41,287 nt of DNA from Isoptericola sp. QY 916 (GCA_026934365.1 JADHZE010000009.1:1-41287); one strand, 5' to 3'. Positions 25,094 through 34,025 are shown, numbered from the stretch's first letter. Notes: generated from the letters alone by a model not told the origin. Translations and numbers: made by a program.

Positions 25094-25139
25094 ACAGCAC
25101 GAAGGCCCCGAGCCGTGCGGCTCGGGGCCTTCGTGCTGT
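25094..25139. terminator. Bidirectional terminator between the helical-repeat gene and aceE
   Basis: A perfect 21-bp stem (25094-25114 with 25119-25139) with loop GTGC. The core is GAAGGCCCCGAGCC. It lies between convergent stops at 25057 and 25151. Confidence 0.92.
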
Positions 25140-25150
25140 GCGGCGTGACG

Positions 25151-27898
25151 TCAGCTGTCGCCGCCCGCGACGCCGGACGTGCCGGCGTTGACGTCGAGCA
25201 GGCGGTACTTCTCCACCGCCTTGGCAACGACGTCGGCCGGGACCTCGCCGCGGCGGGCGAGCTGCTGCAGCGTCTTCACGACCATCGACGGGCCGTCGAT
25301 GAGGAAGAAGCGCCGCGCGGCCGCGCGGGTGTCGGAGAAGCCGAAGCCGTCCGCACCGAGCACCGCGTAGTCGCCCGGGACCCAGGCGCGGATCTGGTCC
25401 GGCACCAGGTGGTCGTAGTCGCTGGTCGCGACGAACGGTCCCTGGGCGCCCGACAGCTTCTGCGTCAAGTACGGGACGCGCGGCTCGGCCGTCGGGTCGA
25501 CCAGCGCGTCCTTCTCCGCGGCGAGCGCGTCACGACGCAGCTCGTTCCAGCTGGTCACCGACCACACGTCGGCCGACACGCCCCAGTCCTCCGCGAGGAG
25601 CTGCTGCGCCTCGAGCGCCCACGGCACGCCCACGCCGGAGGCGAGGAGCTGCGCCTTGGGGCCCTCGACGTCGGACGTCGCGATCCGGTGGATGCCGCGG
25701 AGGATGCCGTCGACGTCCACCTCCTCCGGCTCCGCCGGCTGGATCATCGGCTCGTTGTACACCGTGAGGTAGTACATGACGTTCTGGTCGCGGCCGTCGG
25801 ACCCGTCGCCGTACATGCGCTCGATGCCGTCGCGCATGATGTGGCGGATCTCGTAGCCGTACGCCGGGTCGTACTGCACCATCGCCGTGTTGGTGCCGGC
25901 GATGAGCGGCGAGTGGCCGTCGGCGTGCTGCAGACCCTCACCGGTCAGGGTGGTGCGACCGGCGGTGGCGCCGATGATGAAGCCGCGGGCGAGCTGGTCG
26001 CCGGCCGCCCAGAACTGGTCGCCGGTCCGCTGGAAGCCGAACATCGAGTAGAAGATGTAGACCGGCACCATGGCCTCGCCGTGCGTCGCGTACGACGTGC
26101 CGACGGACTGGAAGGCCGCGGCGGAGCCGGCCTCGTTGATGCCCGTGTGCATGATCTGCCCCGACTCGGACTCCTTGTAGCTCAGCATGAGCTCACGGTC
26201 CACGGCGAGGTAGTTCTGCCCCTGCGTGTTGAAGATCTTGGCGCTGGGGAAGATCGCGTCCAGACCGAACGTGCGGGCCTCGTCGGGGATGATCGGCACG
26301 ACGCGCTTGCCGAACTCCTTGTCCTTGATGAGGTCCTTGAGCAGGCGCACGAAGGCCATCGTGCTGGCGACGTGCTGCGTGCCCGAGCCCTTCTTGAGGA
26401 TCTCGTAGGCCTTCGGCTCCGGCAGCGTCAGCGGCTTCGGCGTCGAGCGGCGCTCGGGCACGAAGCCGCCCAGGTGGCGACGGCGCTCCAGCATGTACTG
26501 GATCGCCTCGTCGTCCATGCCCGGGTGGTAGTACGGGGGCAGGTACGGGTCGGCGTCGATCTGCTCGTCCGTCAGCGGGATGTGCAGGTTGTCGCGCAGC
26601 GCCTTGAGGTCGGAGTTCTTGACCTTCTTCATCTGGTGCGTGGCGTTGCGGCCGGCGAAGCTGGAGCCGAGGGCGTAGCCCTTGACCGTCTGCGCGAGGA
26701 TGACCGTCGGCTGGCCGGTGTGGGCGCGGGCCGCGGAGTACGCCGCGTAGATCTTGCGGTAGTCGTGACCGCCGCGCTTCATGTTCCAGATGTCGTCGTC
26801 GGTCATGTTCTCGACGAGCGCCTTGGTCCGCGGGTCGCGGCCGAAGAAGTGCTCACGGATGAACGCGCCGGACTCCGCGCGGTACGTCTGGTAGTCGCCG
26901 TCGGGCGTGGCGTTCATGAGGTTGACCAGGGCGCGGTCCTTGTCCGCGTTGAGCAGGGCGTCCCACTCACGGCCCCAGACGACCTTGATGACGTTCCAGC
27001 CGGCGCCCTTGAACTGGGCCTCCAGCTCCTGCATGATCTTGCCGTTTCCGCGGACCGGACCGTCGAGGCGCTGCAGGTTGCAGTTCACGACGAACGTCAG
27101 GTTGTCGAGCTGCTGGTGCGCCGCCTGCTGCAGCATGCCGCGCGACTCGGGCTCGTCCATCTCGCCGTCGCCCAGGAACGCCCAGACGTCCTGCTGGCTC
27201 GTGTCCTTGATGCCGCGGTTGTGCAGGTACTTGTTGGTCCAGGCCTGGTAGATCGCCGAGGCCGGGCCGAGGCCCATCGAGACGGTCGGGAACTCCCAGA
27301 AGTCCGGCAGCATGCGCGGGTGCGGGTACGAGGGGAGGCCGCCTCCGGCGTGCGACTTCTCCTGGCGGAACCCGTCGAGCGTCTCGGCCGACATGCGGCC
27401 CTCGAGGAAGCTGCGGGCGTACTGGCCGGGGGAGGAGTGCCCCTGGAAGTACACCTGGTCGCCGCCGCCCGGGTGGTCCTTGCCGCGGAAGAAGTGGTTC
27501 AGGCCCACCTCGTACAGCGTCGCGACCGACGCGTAGGAGGAGATGTGGCCGCCCACGGAGATCTCGGGGCGCTGGGCGCGCGTCACCATGACGGCCGCGT
27601 TCCAGCGGATCCAGGAGCGGTAGCGGCGCTCCATCGCCTCGTCGCCCGGGAAGTACGGCTCGTCGTGCACGGCGATCGTGTTGACGTACGGCGTCGCCAC
27701 GGTCGCGGGGATGTGCACGTTGCGCTCCCGCGCGCGACGCAGCAGGTTGAGCATGACGTAGCGCGCCCGCGGGCCGCCCTTGTCGTCGATCAGACCGTCG
27801 AACGACTCGACCCACTCGCCGGTCTCGGCGGGGTCGATGTCCGGGACGGCGCTGAGCAGGCCGTTGATCAACGGTCCGGTCTCGTCGTACGAAGCCAC
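25151..27898 (-). CDS. aceE: Pyruvate dehydrogenase E1 component, homodimeric type
   Basis: Decarboxylates pyruvate with thiamine diphosphate and passes the acetyl group to the lipoyl E2, making acetyl-CoA for the TCA cycle and fatty-acid synthesis. The 915 residues match the AceE length. The ThDP/Mg2+ motif is GDGEMDE at 243-249, running to [10 protein letters not shown] at 272-281; [23 protein letters not shown] and [18 protein letters not shown] are family segments. Start GTG 27898 is chosen over TTG 27904 because GAGAGG lies 6 nt upstream. No E2 or E3 gene adjoins, as usual for actinobacteria. It faces the DUF3052 gene across a 378-nt gap. Confidence 0.97.
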   Translation of the reverse strand: MASYDETGPLINGLLSAVPDIDPAETGEWVESFDGLIDDKGGPRARYVMLNLLRRARERNVHIPATVATPYVNTIAVHDEPYFPGDEAMERRYRSWIRWNAAVMVTRAQRPEISVGGHISSYASVATLYEVGLNHFFRGKDHPGGGDQVYFQGHSSPGQYARSFLEGRMSAETLDGFRQEKSHAGGGLPSYPHPRMLPDFWEFPTVSMGLGPASAIYQAWTNKYLHNRGIKDTSQQDVWAFLGDGEMDEPESRGMLQQAAHQQLDNLTFVVNCNLQRLDGPVRGNGKIMQELEAQFKGAGWNVIKVVWGREWDALLNADKDRALVNLMNATPDGDYQTYRAESGAFIREHFFGRDPRTKALVENMTDDDIWNMKRGGHDYRKIYAAYSAARAHTGQPTVILAQTVKGYALGSSFAGRNATHQMKKVKNSDLKALRDNLHIPLTDEQIDADPYLPPYYHPGMDDEAIQYMLERRRHLGGFVPERRSTPKPLTLPEPKAYEILKKGSGTQHVASTMAFVRLLKDLIKDKEFGKRVVPIIPDEARTFGLDAIFPSAKIFNTQGQNYLAVDRELMLSYKESESGQIMHTGINEAGSAAAFQSVGTSYATHGEAMVPVYIFYSMFGFQRTGDQFWAAGDQLARGFIIGATAGRTTLTGEGLQHADGHSPLIAGTNTAMVQYDPAYGYEIRHIMRDGIERMYGDGSDGRDQNVMYYLTVYNEPMIQPAEPEEVDVDGILRGIHRIATSDVEGPKAQLLASGVGVPWALEAQQLLAEDWGVSADVWSVTSWNELRRDALAAEKDALVDPTAEPRVPYLTQKLSGAQGPFVATSDYDHLVPDQIRAWVPGDYAVLGADGFGFSDTRAAARRFFLIDGPSMVVKTLQQLARRGEVPADVVAKAVEKYRLLDVNAGTSGVAGGDS

Positions 27899-28276
27899 CA
27901 GCAACCTCTCTCATCTTCGGACGGCGTGCGGCACATGGTCGCCGCCCCGGTCCGTGTCAGGCATCCCGTCGTGAAGGCACCGCGTCGCGTGGTCGCGGCG
28001 GTGCGGCCCCCGAACGGGTGGTCATCACTCATTGTGTCCCCAGACGGGCCGGGGGAACACCATCGGGCGGTCAAGGATCCGTGATCTACGTCATGCCGCG
28101 GGTCGCCGATGTTGCCGAGGTCACTGTGCAGCCCCGCTCCGAGCAAACCACGGGCGGGCGGGGGTTGCCGGGCGGACGTCCTTCCGGTGGACTACGTTGG
28201 CGCACACACAGACGTGCGCCCCGCGCGCGTCCGTACGCGTCGGTGATGGTCAGACGGAGAGGAACGAAGGTCCAAA
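27899..28276. promoter_or_regulatory. Divergent intergenic region between aceE and the DUF3052 gene
   Basis: 378 nt with no convincing gene on either strand. It must hold the aceE promoter and the DUF3052 promoter. On the minus strand TTGACC (28071-28076) could be a -35 for aceE, but I cannot pair it with a clear -10. On the plus strand a TACGTT near 28193 is a weak -10 candidate. The last 20 nt contain an AG-rich stretch (GGAGAGGAACGAAGG) that should serve as the ribosome site for GTG 28277. No tRNA, riboswitch or repeat is recognised. Confidence 0.5.
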
Positions 28277-28687
28277 GTGGGTAAGCAGGCGGAATCCCCG
28301 GCAGCTCGATTCGGGTTCACGCCCGGGCAGGTCGTGCAGGAGTTCGGGTGGGGAGACGACGTCGACGACGCGCTGCGGGCCGAGGTCGAGGCCGCGGTCG
28401 GCAGCGAGCTGGTCGACGAGGACTACGACGACGTCACCGACGGCGTCATCGCGTGGTGGCGCGACGAGGACGGCGACCTCACGGACATGCTCGTCGACGT
28501 CCTGACGGTGCTCGACGACGGCGGCCTCATCTGGCTGCTGACGCCGAAGCCGGGTCGCGACGGCCACGTCGGCCACGACGAGATCCAGGAGGCCGCGACC
28601 ACCGCCGGCCTGCACGCCACGAGCACGTTCGCCGTCGCGCCCGACTGGTCGGCCACAAAGCTGGCCAACCGCGGCCGCGGACGCTGA
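28277..28687 (+). CDS. DUF3052 family protein
   Basis: A 136-residue acidic cytoplasmic protein matching the actinobacterial DUF3052 family, with FGFTPGQVVQEFGWGDDVDD at ~12-31, then DVTDGVIAWWRDEDGDLTDMLVD, GGLIWLLTPKPGRDGHV and the C-terminal ATKLANRGRGR. The central part has a Rossmann-like alternation. Its function is unknown. It almost always stands between aceE and an AhpE-type peroxiredoxin in these bacteria, as here; the peroxiredoxin GTG is 4 nt after this stop, so the two form one unit. Start GTG 28277 fits the family N-terminus. Confidence 0.92.
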   Translation: MGKQAESPAARFGFTPGQVVQEFGWGDDVDDALRAEVEAAVGSELVDEDYDDVTDGVIAWWRDEDGDLTDMLVDVLTVLDDGGLIWLLTPKPGRDGHVGHDEIQEAATTAGLHATSTFAVAPDWSATKLANRGRGR

Positions 28688-28691
28688 CCTG

Positions 28692-29168
28692 GTGACGAGC
28701 ACGGCCCCCGAGGTGCGGTGGCGTGCGGGCGACCCCGCGCCCGACTTCACGCTGCCGGACACGCACGGCACTCCCGTGCACCTCGCCGACCTGCGCGGCG
28801 AGGCGGTGCTGCTCGTGTTCTTCCCGTTCGCGTTCTCGGGCATCTGCACCGGTGAGCTGTGCGAGCTGCGCGACAACATCGAGGATTTCGAGGCGGCCGG
28901 GGTGCGCCTGCTGGCCGTCTCCACCGACCCGGTCTTCACGCTCAAGGCCTGGCACGAGCAGGAGGGCTTCGGCTTCGACCTGCTCAGCGACTTCTGGCCC
29001 CACGGCGCCGTCGCCGACGCCTACGGCGTCTTCGACCCCACGAGCGGCCACGCGCTGCGCGGCACCTTCCTCGTCGACGCCGACGGGATCGTGCGGTGGT
29101 CGGTCGTCAACCCGCGTGGCCAACGGCGGGACCTCGAGGCATACCGCGAGGCGCTCGCCGAGATCTGA
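28692..29168 (+). CDS. Peroxiredoxin, AhpE-like
   Basis: Reduces hydrogen and organic peroxides through a peroxidatic Cys. The 158-residue thioredoxin-fold chain has FFPFAFSGICTGELCELRDN, with C52 as the peroxidatic Cys (context GICTGE of the AhpE group) and a second Cys, C57, five residues later. That spacing is typical of Bcp/PrxQ enzymes, where it acts as the resolving Cys, whereas the mycobacterial AhpE is a one-Cys enzyme. A two-Cys mechanism here is inference. Other conserved segments are PAPDFTLPD, LLAVSTDP and GTFLVDADGIVRW. It is translationally close-coupled to the DUF3052 gene, and a tRNA gene follows 68 nt later. Confidence 0.92.
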   Translation: MTSTAPEVRWRAGDPAPDFTLPDTHGTPVHLADLRGEAVLLVFFPFAFSGICTGELCELRDNIEDFEAAGVRLLAVSTDPVFTLKAWHEQEGFGFDLLSDFWPHGAVADAYGVFDPTSGHALRGTFLVDADGIVRWSVVNPRGQRRDLEAYREALAEI

Positions 29169-29236
29169 CTCGGAGCAGGGGCGCGCAGGTGTCCGGTGGG
29201 GCGCTCCTCGCCGGGTATTCTTTGCTGCGCTGCCCA

Positions 29237-29313
29237 GGGCCTGTAGCTCAGCTGGTCAGAGCGCCACGCTTACACCGTGGATGTCGGGGGTTCGAGTCCC
29301 TCCGGGCCCACCA
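29237..29313 (+). tRNA. tRNA-Val (anticodon TAC)
   Basis: Cloverleaf 29237-29310 plus encoded CCA (29311-29313). The acceptor stem GGGCCTG/CGGGCCC has one G-U pair, with discriminator A. The D arm is AGCTCAGCTGGTCAGAGC, anticodon loop CTTACAC gives TAC, and the T arm is GGGGGTTCGAGTCCCTCC. Confidence 0.96.
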
Positions 29314-29408
29314 TCCCTTGTCTTGTAGCCCTGACCTGCATCGTTGCGCCGACCGCTCGTGGACTTGAGCGGACCGCCCTACCTCCACAGGGCCATGCAG
29401 ACCCTCCG

Positions 29409-30059
29409 CTAGGTGAGGCTGCGGTCGAACTCGTCGTTGGTGAGCGCGGGTGCGGCGAGCGGGGTGGGGAACTCGCGCCGTGTTCGTAGGCCGTCCAGGA
29501 AGAGGGTGACGTAGCGCCGCCACAGGTCGGGCGCGACGTCGCGGCTGCGCTCGGTGACCGCGCCGAGCATGAGCTGGATCAGCGGAAAGTCCGACGGCTC
29601 GAGGTCCGTGCGCAGCTGCCCGGCTTCCTGGGCGCGAACGATGAGCCCTTCGACGGCGGGCGAGAGTCGCTCGCTCGCGATGTCGAACGCGACGCCGGTG
29701 CCATGGCCGCCCTCGAGGAGGATCTGCCGCAGACCGCGGTTCTCGGCGAAGTCGGCGGTCGCCGCGAGGAAGAACTGCTCGAACGCCTCCCACGGGTCGT
29801 CGAGCACGAGGGCCTGTTCCGCGCGCTCGACCACACGCTGCACCGCGGTGTCCAGGACGGCCGCGACGAGCTCGCTGCGGTTCGCGAACCGCCGGTAGGC
29901 CGTGCCCACGCCCACGCCCGCGTGCCGTGCGACGTCGTCGAGCGTGACGTCGAGCCCGCGGCTCGCGAACAGGTCACGGGCGGAAGCGATCAGGCGCTGA
30001 CGATTGCGCTCGGCGTCCGCGCGCAACGGCCTGGCGTCCGGGGCTGATGGCGTGCTCAT
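29409..30059 (-). CDS. TetR-family transcriptional repressor
   Basis: 216 residues. The N-terminal helix-turn-helix is LDVTLDDVARHAGVGVGTAYRRFANRSELVAAVLD at ~35-69, typical of TetR. The C-terminal ligand domain is all helix and its ligand unknown. It is divergent from an FAD monooxygenase gene, the classic TetR layout. The 101-nt space holds two copies of a palindrome CGGAGA-N5-TCTCCG, one of them next to this gene's -10 box, so it very likely represses both itself and the monooxygenase until an aromatic or drug-like compound binds. ATG 30059 is chosen because TAGGAT lies 7 nt upstream; ATG 30068 is in frame. Confidence 0.92.
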   Translation of the reverse strand: MSTPSAPDARPLRADAERNRQRLIASARDLFASRGLDVTLDDVARHAGVGVGTAYRRFANRSELVAAVLDTAVQRVVERAEQALVLDDPWEAFEQFFLAATADFAENRGLRQILLEGGHGTGVAFDIASERLSPAVEGLIVRAQEAGQLRTDLEPSDFPLIQLMLGAVTERSRDVAPDLWRRYVTLFLDGLRTRREFPTPLAAPALTNDEFDRSLT

Positions 30060-30066
30060 GCATCCC

Positions 30067-30072
30067 ATCCTA
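30067..30072 (-). promoter_or_regulatory. -10 box (TAGGAT) of the tetR-family gene
   Basis: TAGGAT 7 nt before ATG 30059 and directly beside the 33-bp operator at 30074-30106, which would cover the -35 position. Fits leaderless, autorepressed expression. Confidence 0.55.
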
Positions 30073-30073
30073 G

Positions 30074-30106
30074 CCACGAAACGGAGACTTGCTCTCCGGT
30101 TCGTGG
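30074..30106. promoter_or_regulatory. TetR-type operator A (extended palindrome)
   Basis: A 33-bp palindrome with 14-bp arms and one mismatch: CCACGAA-A-CGGAGA, 5-nt centre CTTGC, then TCTCCG-G-TTCGTGG. The core at 30082-30098 matches operator B. It covers the probable -35 of the repressor gene. Confidence 0.85.
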
Positions 30107-30112
30107 TACGCT
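30107..30112 (+). promoter_or_regulatory. Possible -10 box (TACGCT) for the monooxygenase gene
   Basis: TACGCT lies between the two operators. Transcription would start near 30119, just before operator B. No matching -35 is clear because operator A occupies that position. Confidence 0.35.
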
Positions 30113-30124
30113 CCGTCGCGGAAA

Positions 30125-30141
30125 CGGAGAGTCGGTCTCCG
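30125..30141. promoter_or_regulatory. TetR-type operator B
   Basis: CGGAGA-GTCGG-TCTCCG has the same 6-bp arms as the core of operator A. Its centre is 43 bp from that of A, about four helical turns, so two repressor dimers would sit on the same DNA face. It ends 19 bp before the monooxygenase ATG. Confidence 0.85.
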
Positions 30142-30160
30142 CTTATTGGGAGGATGAGAA

Positions 30161-31387
30161 ATGAGCGCACCGCGAGCACTGGTCGTCGGGATGGGTATCG
30201 CTGGACTGGCCACGGCCATGCGGCTGCGAGAGGTCGGCTGGGAGCCGTTGCTCGTGGAGCGCGCGCCCGAACGCCGCCCGGCCGGCTACTTCGTCGGCCT
30301 GTTCGAGACCGGCCGCGCGACGGCGCAGCGCATGGGCGTGCTGGACGCGATCGGCAACCGCGCCGACCCGGACGGCAAGACGTACGACGTCGACCGGTCC
30401 GGCGAGCGACGTCGGCCGAGCATGGGATACGGCGACCTGCCCGGCGACCCGCGCCTCATCATGCGCGGCGACATCGAGGCCGCCCTCTTCCCCCAGATCG
30501 CCGCCACCACAGAGATCCGGTACGGCACCACCCCGGTCGCGATCGACGAGCACGACGACGGCGTCGACGTCACGCTGCGCACCACCACCGGCGCCGGCAC
30601 CGGCTGGGCCACGACCGAGACCACCGAACGGTTCGACCTCGTGGTCGGCGCCGACGGCCTGCGCTCGACCGTCCGCCGACTGTCATTCGGGCCCGACTCC
30701 CAGCTGCTGCGCCCGCTCAACCACATCATCGGCGCGACCCTCCTCAAGGAACAGGTGCCCGGATTCCGGCCCACCGACGGGCTGACCCTCGCCGAAGAAG
30801 GGCGCTCGGCCTGGGTGTTCCCCTTCGCCGACCACGCACCCGGCGTGCTGTTCTCCTACCGCACCGACGACGAGGACGCCGAGTTCCGCCGGACTCCCAT
30901 CGAGTCCCTGCGAGCCGCCTACGGCCCTGAACCGGCGGGCCCGATCCTCGAGAACCTCTTCGAGCAGTTCGAAGCCGCCGACGACAGCCTCTTCGACTCC
31001 GTCCACCAGGTCGACATGCCCACCTGGCACACCGACCGCGTCGTCCTCGTCGGCGACTCCGCCTGGTGCCTCACCCTCTACTCCGGCATGGGCGCCTCCC
31101 TGGGCCTGGCCGGCGCCGACCTGCTCGGCACCACGCTCGCCCGCAACCCCGGCAACACCACCCGCGCCCTGCGCGAGTGGGAGCAGCGCCTGCGCCCCTT
31201 CGTCGACGTCCAGCAGCGCTCCGGTCGCACCGACGGACTGTCCATGTTCGTGCCCCAGACCCGACGTGACCTCGCCACCCGCAACGTCATGTCCAAGGTC
31301 ACCAGCAACAAGCTCGCCAACCGACTCATGCGGGCCGCGATCGCCACCAAGTTCAAGGAGAAGTCCCTCGACATCGCCGCGCCGTGA
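30161..31387 (+). CDS. FAD-dependent monooxygenase (aromatic hydroxylase / TetX-like fold)
   Basis: 408 residues of the group A flavoprotein monooxygenases, which hydroxylate aromatic or polyketide substrates using NAD(P)H and O2. Seen: the FAD dinucleotide motif GMGIAG at 10-15 with E33 after the second strand, the DG motif GADGLRS at 163-169, and the GD motif VLVGDS at 295-300. There is no signal peptide or C-terminal thioredoxin-like domain. ATG 30161 has GGGAGGA at good spacing. It is divergent from a TetR repressor, and two operators flank its likely promoter. This suggests inducible detoxification of a drug or aromatic compound. The substrate is inferred only at this general level. Confidence 0.92.
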   Translation: MSAPRALVVGMGIAGLATAMRLREVGWEPLLVERAPERRPAGYFVGLFETGRATAQRMGVLDAIGNRADPDGKTYDVDRSGERRRPSMGYGDLPGDPRLIMRGDIEAALFPQIAATTEIRYGTTPVAIDEHDDGVDVTLRTTTGAGTGWATTETTERFDLVVGADGLRSTVRRLSFGPDSQLLRPLNHIIGATLLKEQVPGFRPTDGLTLAEEGRSAWVFPFADHAPGVLFSYRTDDEDAEFRRTPIESLRAAYGPEPAGPILENLFEQFEAADDSLFDSVHQVDMPTWHTDRVVLVGDSAWCLTLYSGMGASLGLAGADLLGTTLARNPGNTTRALREWEQRLRPFVDVQQRSGRTDGLSMFVPQTRRDLATRNVMSKVTSNKLANRLMRAAIATKFKEKSLDIAAP

Positions 31388-31400
31388 CCGGACCGCCGAC

Positions 31401-31448
31401 TCACCCACCAGCGCCGATGCCGCCCATGCCCCCGTCGCAACCGTTCAT
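31401..31448 (-). other. Possible 15-codon Gly-rich ORF
   Basis: ATG 31446-31448 reads MNGCDGGMGGIGAGG then TGA, with GGGAG about 8 nt upstream. It lies in the 219-nt gap between the convergent monooxygenase and CPBP genes. The rest of that gap shows only a weak stem-loop (GGCAG...CTGCC near 31560). With so short a frame, chance is likely. It is listed so the gap is described. Confidence 0.2.
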
Positions 31449-31606
31449 CGGGCACTCCCGGGTGAGCGCCCAGCGCGGAGGAGAAGCAGGCGGCCAGCGG
31501 TCAAGCTGCGCTCGCGTGAGCTGGCCCGCACGGTGAGGATCCTGAGGTGGTGGCAGTCGGTCGGCTGCCATTCGCAGGCTCGGTGACGTCGCGGAACCGT
31601 CGTGGT

Positions 31607-32413
31607 TCAGCGTGGCTGTCGCGCCTGGCGGGCGACCGACACGATGAGCGGAATGCTCAGCACCCCGAGGAGCGTCAGCGCCATGGCGCCCCACAAGGGC
31701 GGATTGCCATTGCTGGAGTCCGAGTAGCCGGCTGCGTAGAGCGCGAAGTCGGCCAGGAAGTGGAGCGCGATGGCGAGCCACAGGCCGCCGGCGGCGCGCC
31801 GGATGGCGTAGTAGACGGCGCCGAGGAACGACGTGACGGCGACCTGGATGAGGGTGGGGACCAGCGGGGCGCCGTGCAGCAGGTTCAGGGTGTGCAGTGC
31901 TCCGAACACCAGGCACGTCAGGAAGAATGCGGGCAGCTCGGACCACGAGCCGCGGGCGCCGGTGAGCAGGATCCCGCGCAGTGCGAGCTCCTCGGTGAAC
32001 CCGACCAGGAGCGTACCGGCCGCCACGACCAGGAGATAGGTGAGGGCCTGGGTCCAGTCGACCTGGCTGAGGTTCCCGGCGATGACCACCAGATAGACGG
32101 CCGGGAACGCCCACCACCACCGCGGCACCCGCTGACGGGGAGTCTCGTGCCAGACGGGAGCCCACCAGCCCGCGCGGCGCACGAACACGACCAGCAGGAC
32201 GGCGATGATCGTCAGGGGCAGGACGTGCGTGCGCAGGAACGCGAGAGCGGGATCGGTGATCTCGCCGTCGCTGCCGCCGGGCAGCAGGTCGTCGATCGTG
32301 ATGAGGACGGCGTAGGTCGCGACCACGGCGAGGCCGACGAGAACGGTGGGCCTGACGCGCACGTCCTCGGCCTCGTCCCGTGTGCTGGTGGTGCCCGGAG
32401 GATCGACCGGCAT
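31607..32413 (-). CDS. CPBP-family intramembrane metalloprotease (Rce1-like)
   Basis: About 268 residues with seven or eight membrane helices. The CPBP motif 1 is FTEELALRG (Glu-Glu near 141-142, with the following Arg). Motif 2 is FGALHTLN (His ~174), and motif 3 is LHFLADF. In this family these bind a catalytic zinc in the membrane; bacterial members include bacteriocin-immunity and maturation proteins, but most are unassigned. ATG 32413 is chosen because GGGAG lies 9 nt upstream; ATG 32422 abuts that SD and is unlikely. It is the second gene of a tandem pair, starting 18 nt after its paralogue stops. Confidence 0.88.
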   Translation of the reverse strand: MPVDPPGTTSTRDEAEDVRVRPTVLVGLAVVATYAVLITIDDLLPGGSDGEITDPALAFLRTHVLPLTIIAVLLVVFVRRAGWWAPVWHETPRQRVPRWWWAFPAVYLVVIAGNLSQVDWTQALTYLLVVAAGTLLVGFTEELALRGILLTGARGSWSELPAFFLTCLVFGALHTLNLLHGAPLVPTLIQVAVTSFLGAVYYAIRRAAGGLWLAIALHFLADFALYAAGYSDSSNGNPPLWGAMALTLLGVLSIPLIVSVARQARQPR

Positions 32414-32431
32414 GCTGTTCATCTCCCGGGT

Positions 32432-33208
32432 TCAGGCCTTCGCCGCTGCGGGATCGGGTGCCCGGTCTCCGACGGCTTCGTGAGCGTCGCGGGCGGCGAA
32501 CCAGAAGAAGATCAGTGCCAGCACGCCGGCCACGATCGCCAGCACCGCCAGCGGGTTCGACCCGCCGGCCTGCTCGAGGCTGAACACCGAGAAGTCCCAC
32601 GCGCCGTGCAGGACCATGGCCCCGATCAGGGAACCGATCACCCGGCGCAGGATGTAGAACGTCAGCCCGTGCAGGAACGCCTGGCCGATCTGCGGCACGG
32701 TGGCGGCGACCGACTGCCCGAGGAAGATGTTGATCCCGTGCATCAGGCCGAAGCACAGGCTCGAGATCAGGACGGCCCAGACCTCGGCGACGCTGCCGCG
32801 CAGTCCCACGAGCAGGACGCCGCGGGTGGTCAGCTCCTCGGTGAACCCGACGAAGACTCCCAGCGCCAGGGCGGCGAGCACGAAGTCCAGGCTCACCGCC
32901 GACCACGTCGTGCCCGCGAGGTTGCCGATCACGGCCACCGCGAGCAGTCCCGGCGCGATGACCGTCCACTTCGCCTTCGTGGTGCGGCGCTCGTGCAGCG
33001 CGGGCCGCCACCAGCCCAGCCACGTCGTGACCACGGCAAGGACCGCGGCCCCGACGACCAGCGACACGACGGCACCGCGCCACAGGTTCGACGGCGAGTC
33101 ACCGAAGTCGGTGTAGGGGACGCCGCTGGACTTCTGCAGCACGACCACCACCACGCCGTACAGGACCCACACGGCCAGACCCACCCATGCCCGAGGACGT
33201 ACGCGCAT
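32432..33208 (-). CDS. CPBP-family intramembrane metalloprotease, paralogue
   Basis: 258 residues, about eight membrane helices. Motifs: FTEELTTRG (E124, E125, R129), CFGLMHGIN (H157) and LHGAWDF (~195-201). It resembles the downstream gene in order and spacing of all three motifs, and in the segment AxxIGNLxxxxW before motif 1, so the two are a tandem duplication. Start ATG 33208 has AGAGGGAG about 6 nt upstream; longer upstream frames are not supported. Two side-by-side intramembrane proteases suggest a heterodimer or processing of one substrate, but no peptide precursor is visible nearby. Confidence 0.88.
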   Translation of the reverse strand: MRVRPRAWVGLAVWVLYGVVVVVLQKSSGVPYTDFGDSPSNLWRGAVVSLVVGAAVLAVVTTWLGWWRPALHERRTTKAKWTVIAPGLLAVAVIGNLAGTTWSAVSLDFVLAALALGVFVGFTEELTTRGVLLVGLRGSVAEVWAVLISSLCFGLMHGINIFLGQSVAATVPQIGQAFLHGLTFYILRRVIGSLIGAMVLHGAWDFSVFSLEQAGGSNPLAVLAIVAGVLALIFFWFAARDAHEAVGDRAPDPAAAKA

Positions 33209-33410
33209 CCCGACTCCCTCTGCTCGACAGACACACATCGGTCCAGAACCGGGCCAAGCCTCGCAGGCATTCGCGGAGACCGCGCGGCGTCGCAACGCCC
33301 GACCCGGTCGAATGGCTCCGGCACGCCGGGGCACACCAGAGCCGCCACCGAACCCGGGCGGGACACGTCCGGACCCCGACAGCCCGCGGTTCCGGGCGGT
33401 GGGACGCGCC

Positions 33411-33980
33411 GTGGCAGACTCGCGCACCGTGACGTCGAACACCCGCATCTGCCGGGCTGCCCTGACCAGCGACCTCGAGAGCCTCGCCATGGTGGAGCTC
33501 CGGTCGTGGACTGCGGCGTTCCAGGACGTGCTCGATCCCGCCGAGCTCGCCGGGCTCCGGCTGGAGACCCTGCGCGAGAGGTGGGTGGACCGGCTCGGCG
33601 AGCGCGACGGAGATCGCGCGAACACCCTGTGCCTGGTCGAGGACGGCGAGGGCGACAAGAACGACATCCTCGGCTACGTCCGGTGGTACCCGAGCGAGGA
33701 CCTCGATCTCGACCCGGCGCAGGTGGCGGAGATCGGAGCTCTGTACACGGTCCCGTCGAGCTGGCGCAGCGGCGCCGGCACGTCGCTCCTGCGTGCGGCC
33801 GTCGACGCCGCCACTGCGGGGGGATATCTCCATGCGGCGTTGTGGGTGCTCGAGGACAACGCGCGTGCGCGCGCCTTCTACGAGCGGCAGGGGTGGGAGC
33901 ACGACGGCGTCCACGACACGGTCCGTTCGGGGCCCAGGCTCGTGCGACGCCTGCGCTACCGGCGAGGGCTGGCCGCCTGA
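33411..33980 (+). CDS. GNAT-family N-acetyltransferase
   Basis: About 189 residues. The acetyl-CoA-binding motif A is ALYTVPSSWRSGAGTSLLRAAVDAA (R-x-G-x-G type), followed by motif B ARAFYERQGWEHDGV. The N-terminal ICRAALTSDLESLAMVELRSW matches the first strand and helices of the fold. The acceptor is unknown; such enzymes acylate small amines, drugs or protein N-termini. The start is uncertain: GTG 33411 has GGTGGGA upstream, while GTG 33429 has CAGACT 8 nt upstream. It is divergent from the CPBP pair across ~200 nt with no clear promoter, and convergent with DUF6221. Confidence 0.88.
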   Translation: MADSRTVTSNTRICRAALTSDLESLAMVELRSWTAAFQDVLDPAELAGLRLETLRERWVDRLGERDGDRANTLCLVEDGEGDKNDILGYVRWYPSEDLDLDPAQVAEIGALYTVPSSWRSGAGTSLLRAAVDAATAGGYLHAALWVLEDNARARAFYERQGWEHDGVHDTVRSGPRLVRRLRYRRGLAA

Positions 33981-34025
33981 CGGGCCGGAGCGGGCCGCAC
34001 GTCGAGCTGCCCGCTCCCGTCCCGT
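33980..34025. terminator. Convergent terminator between GNAT and DUF6221 genes
   Basis: GGAGCGGG (33987-33994) pairs with CCCGCTCC (34010-34017), extended by ACGGG/CCCGT on the outside. It lies between stops at 33980 and 34042. Confidence 0.55.
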
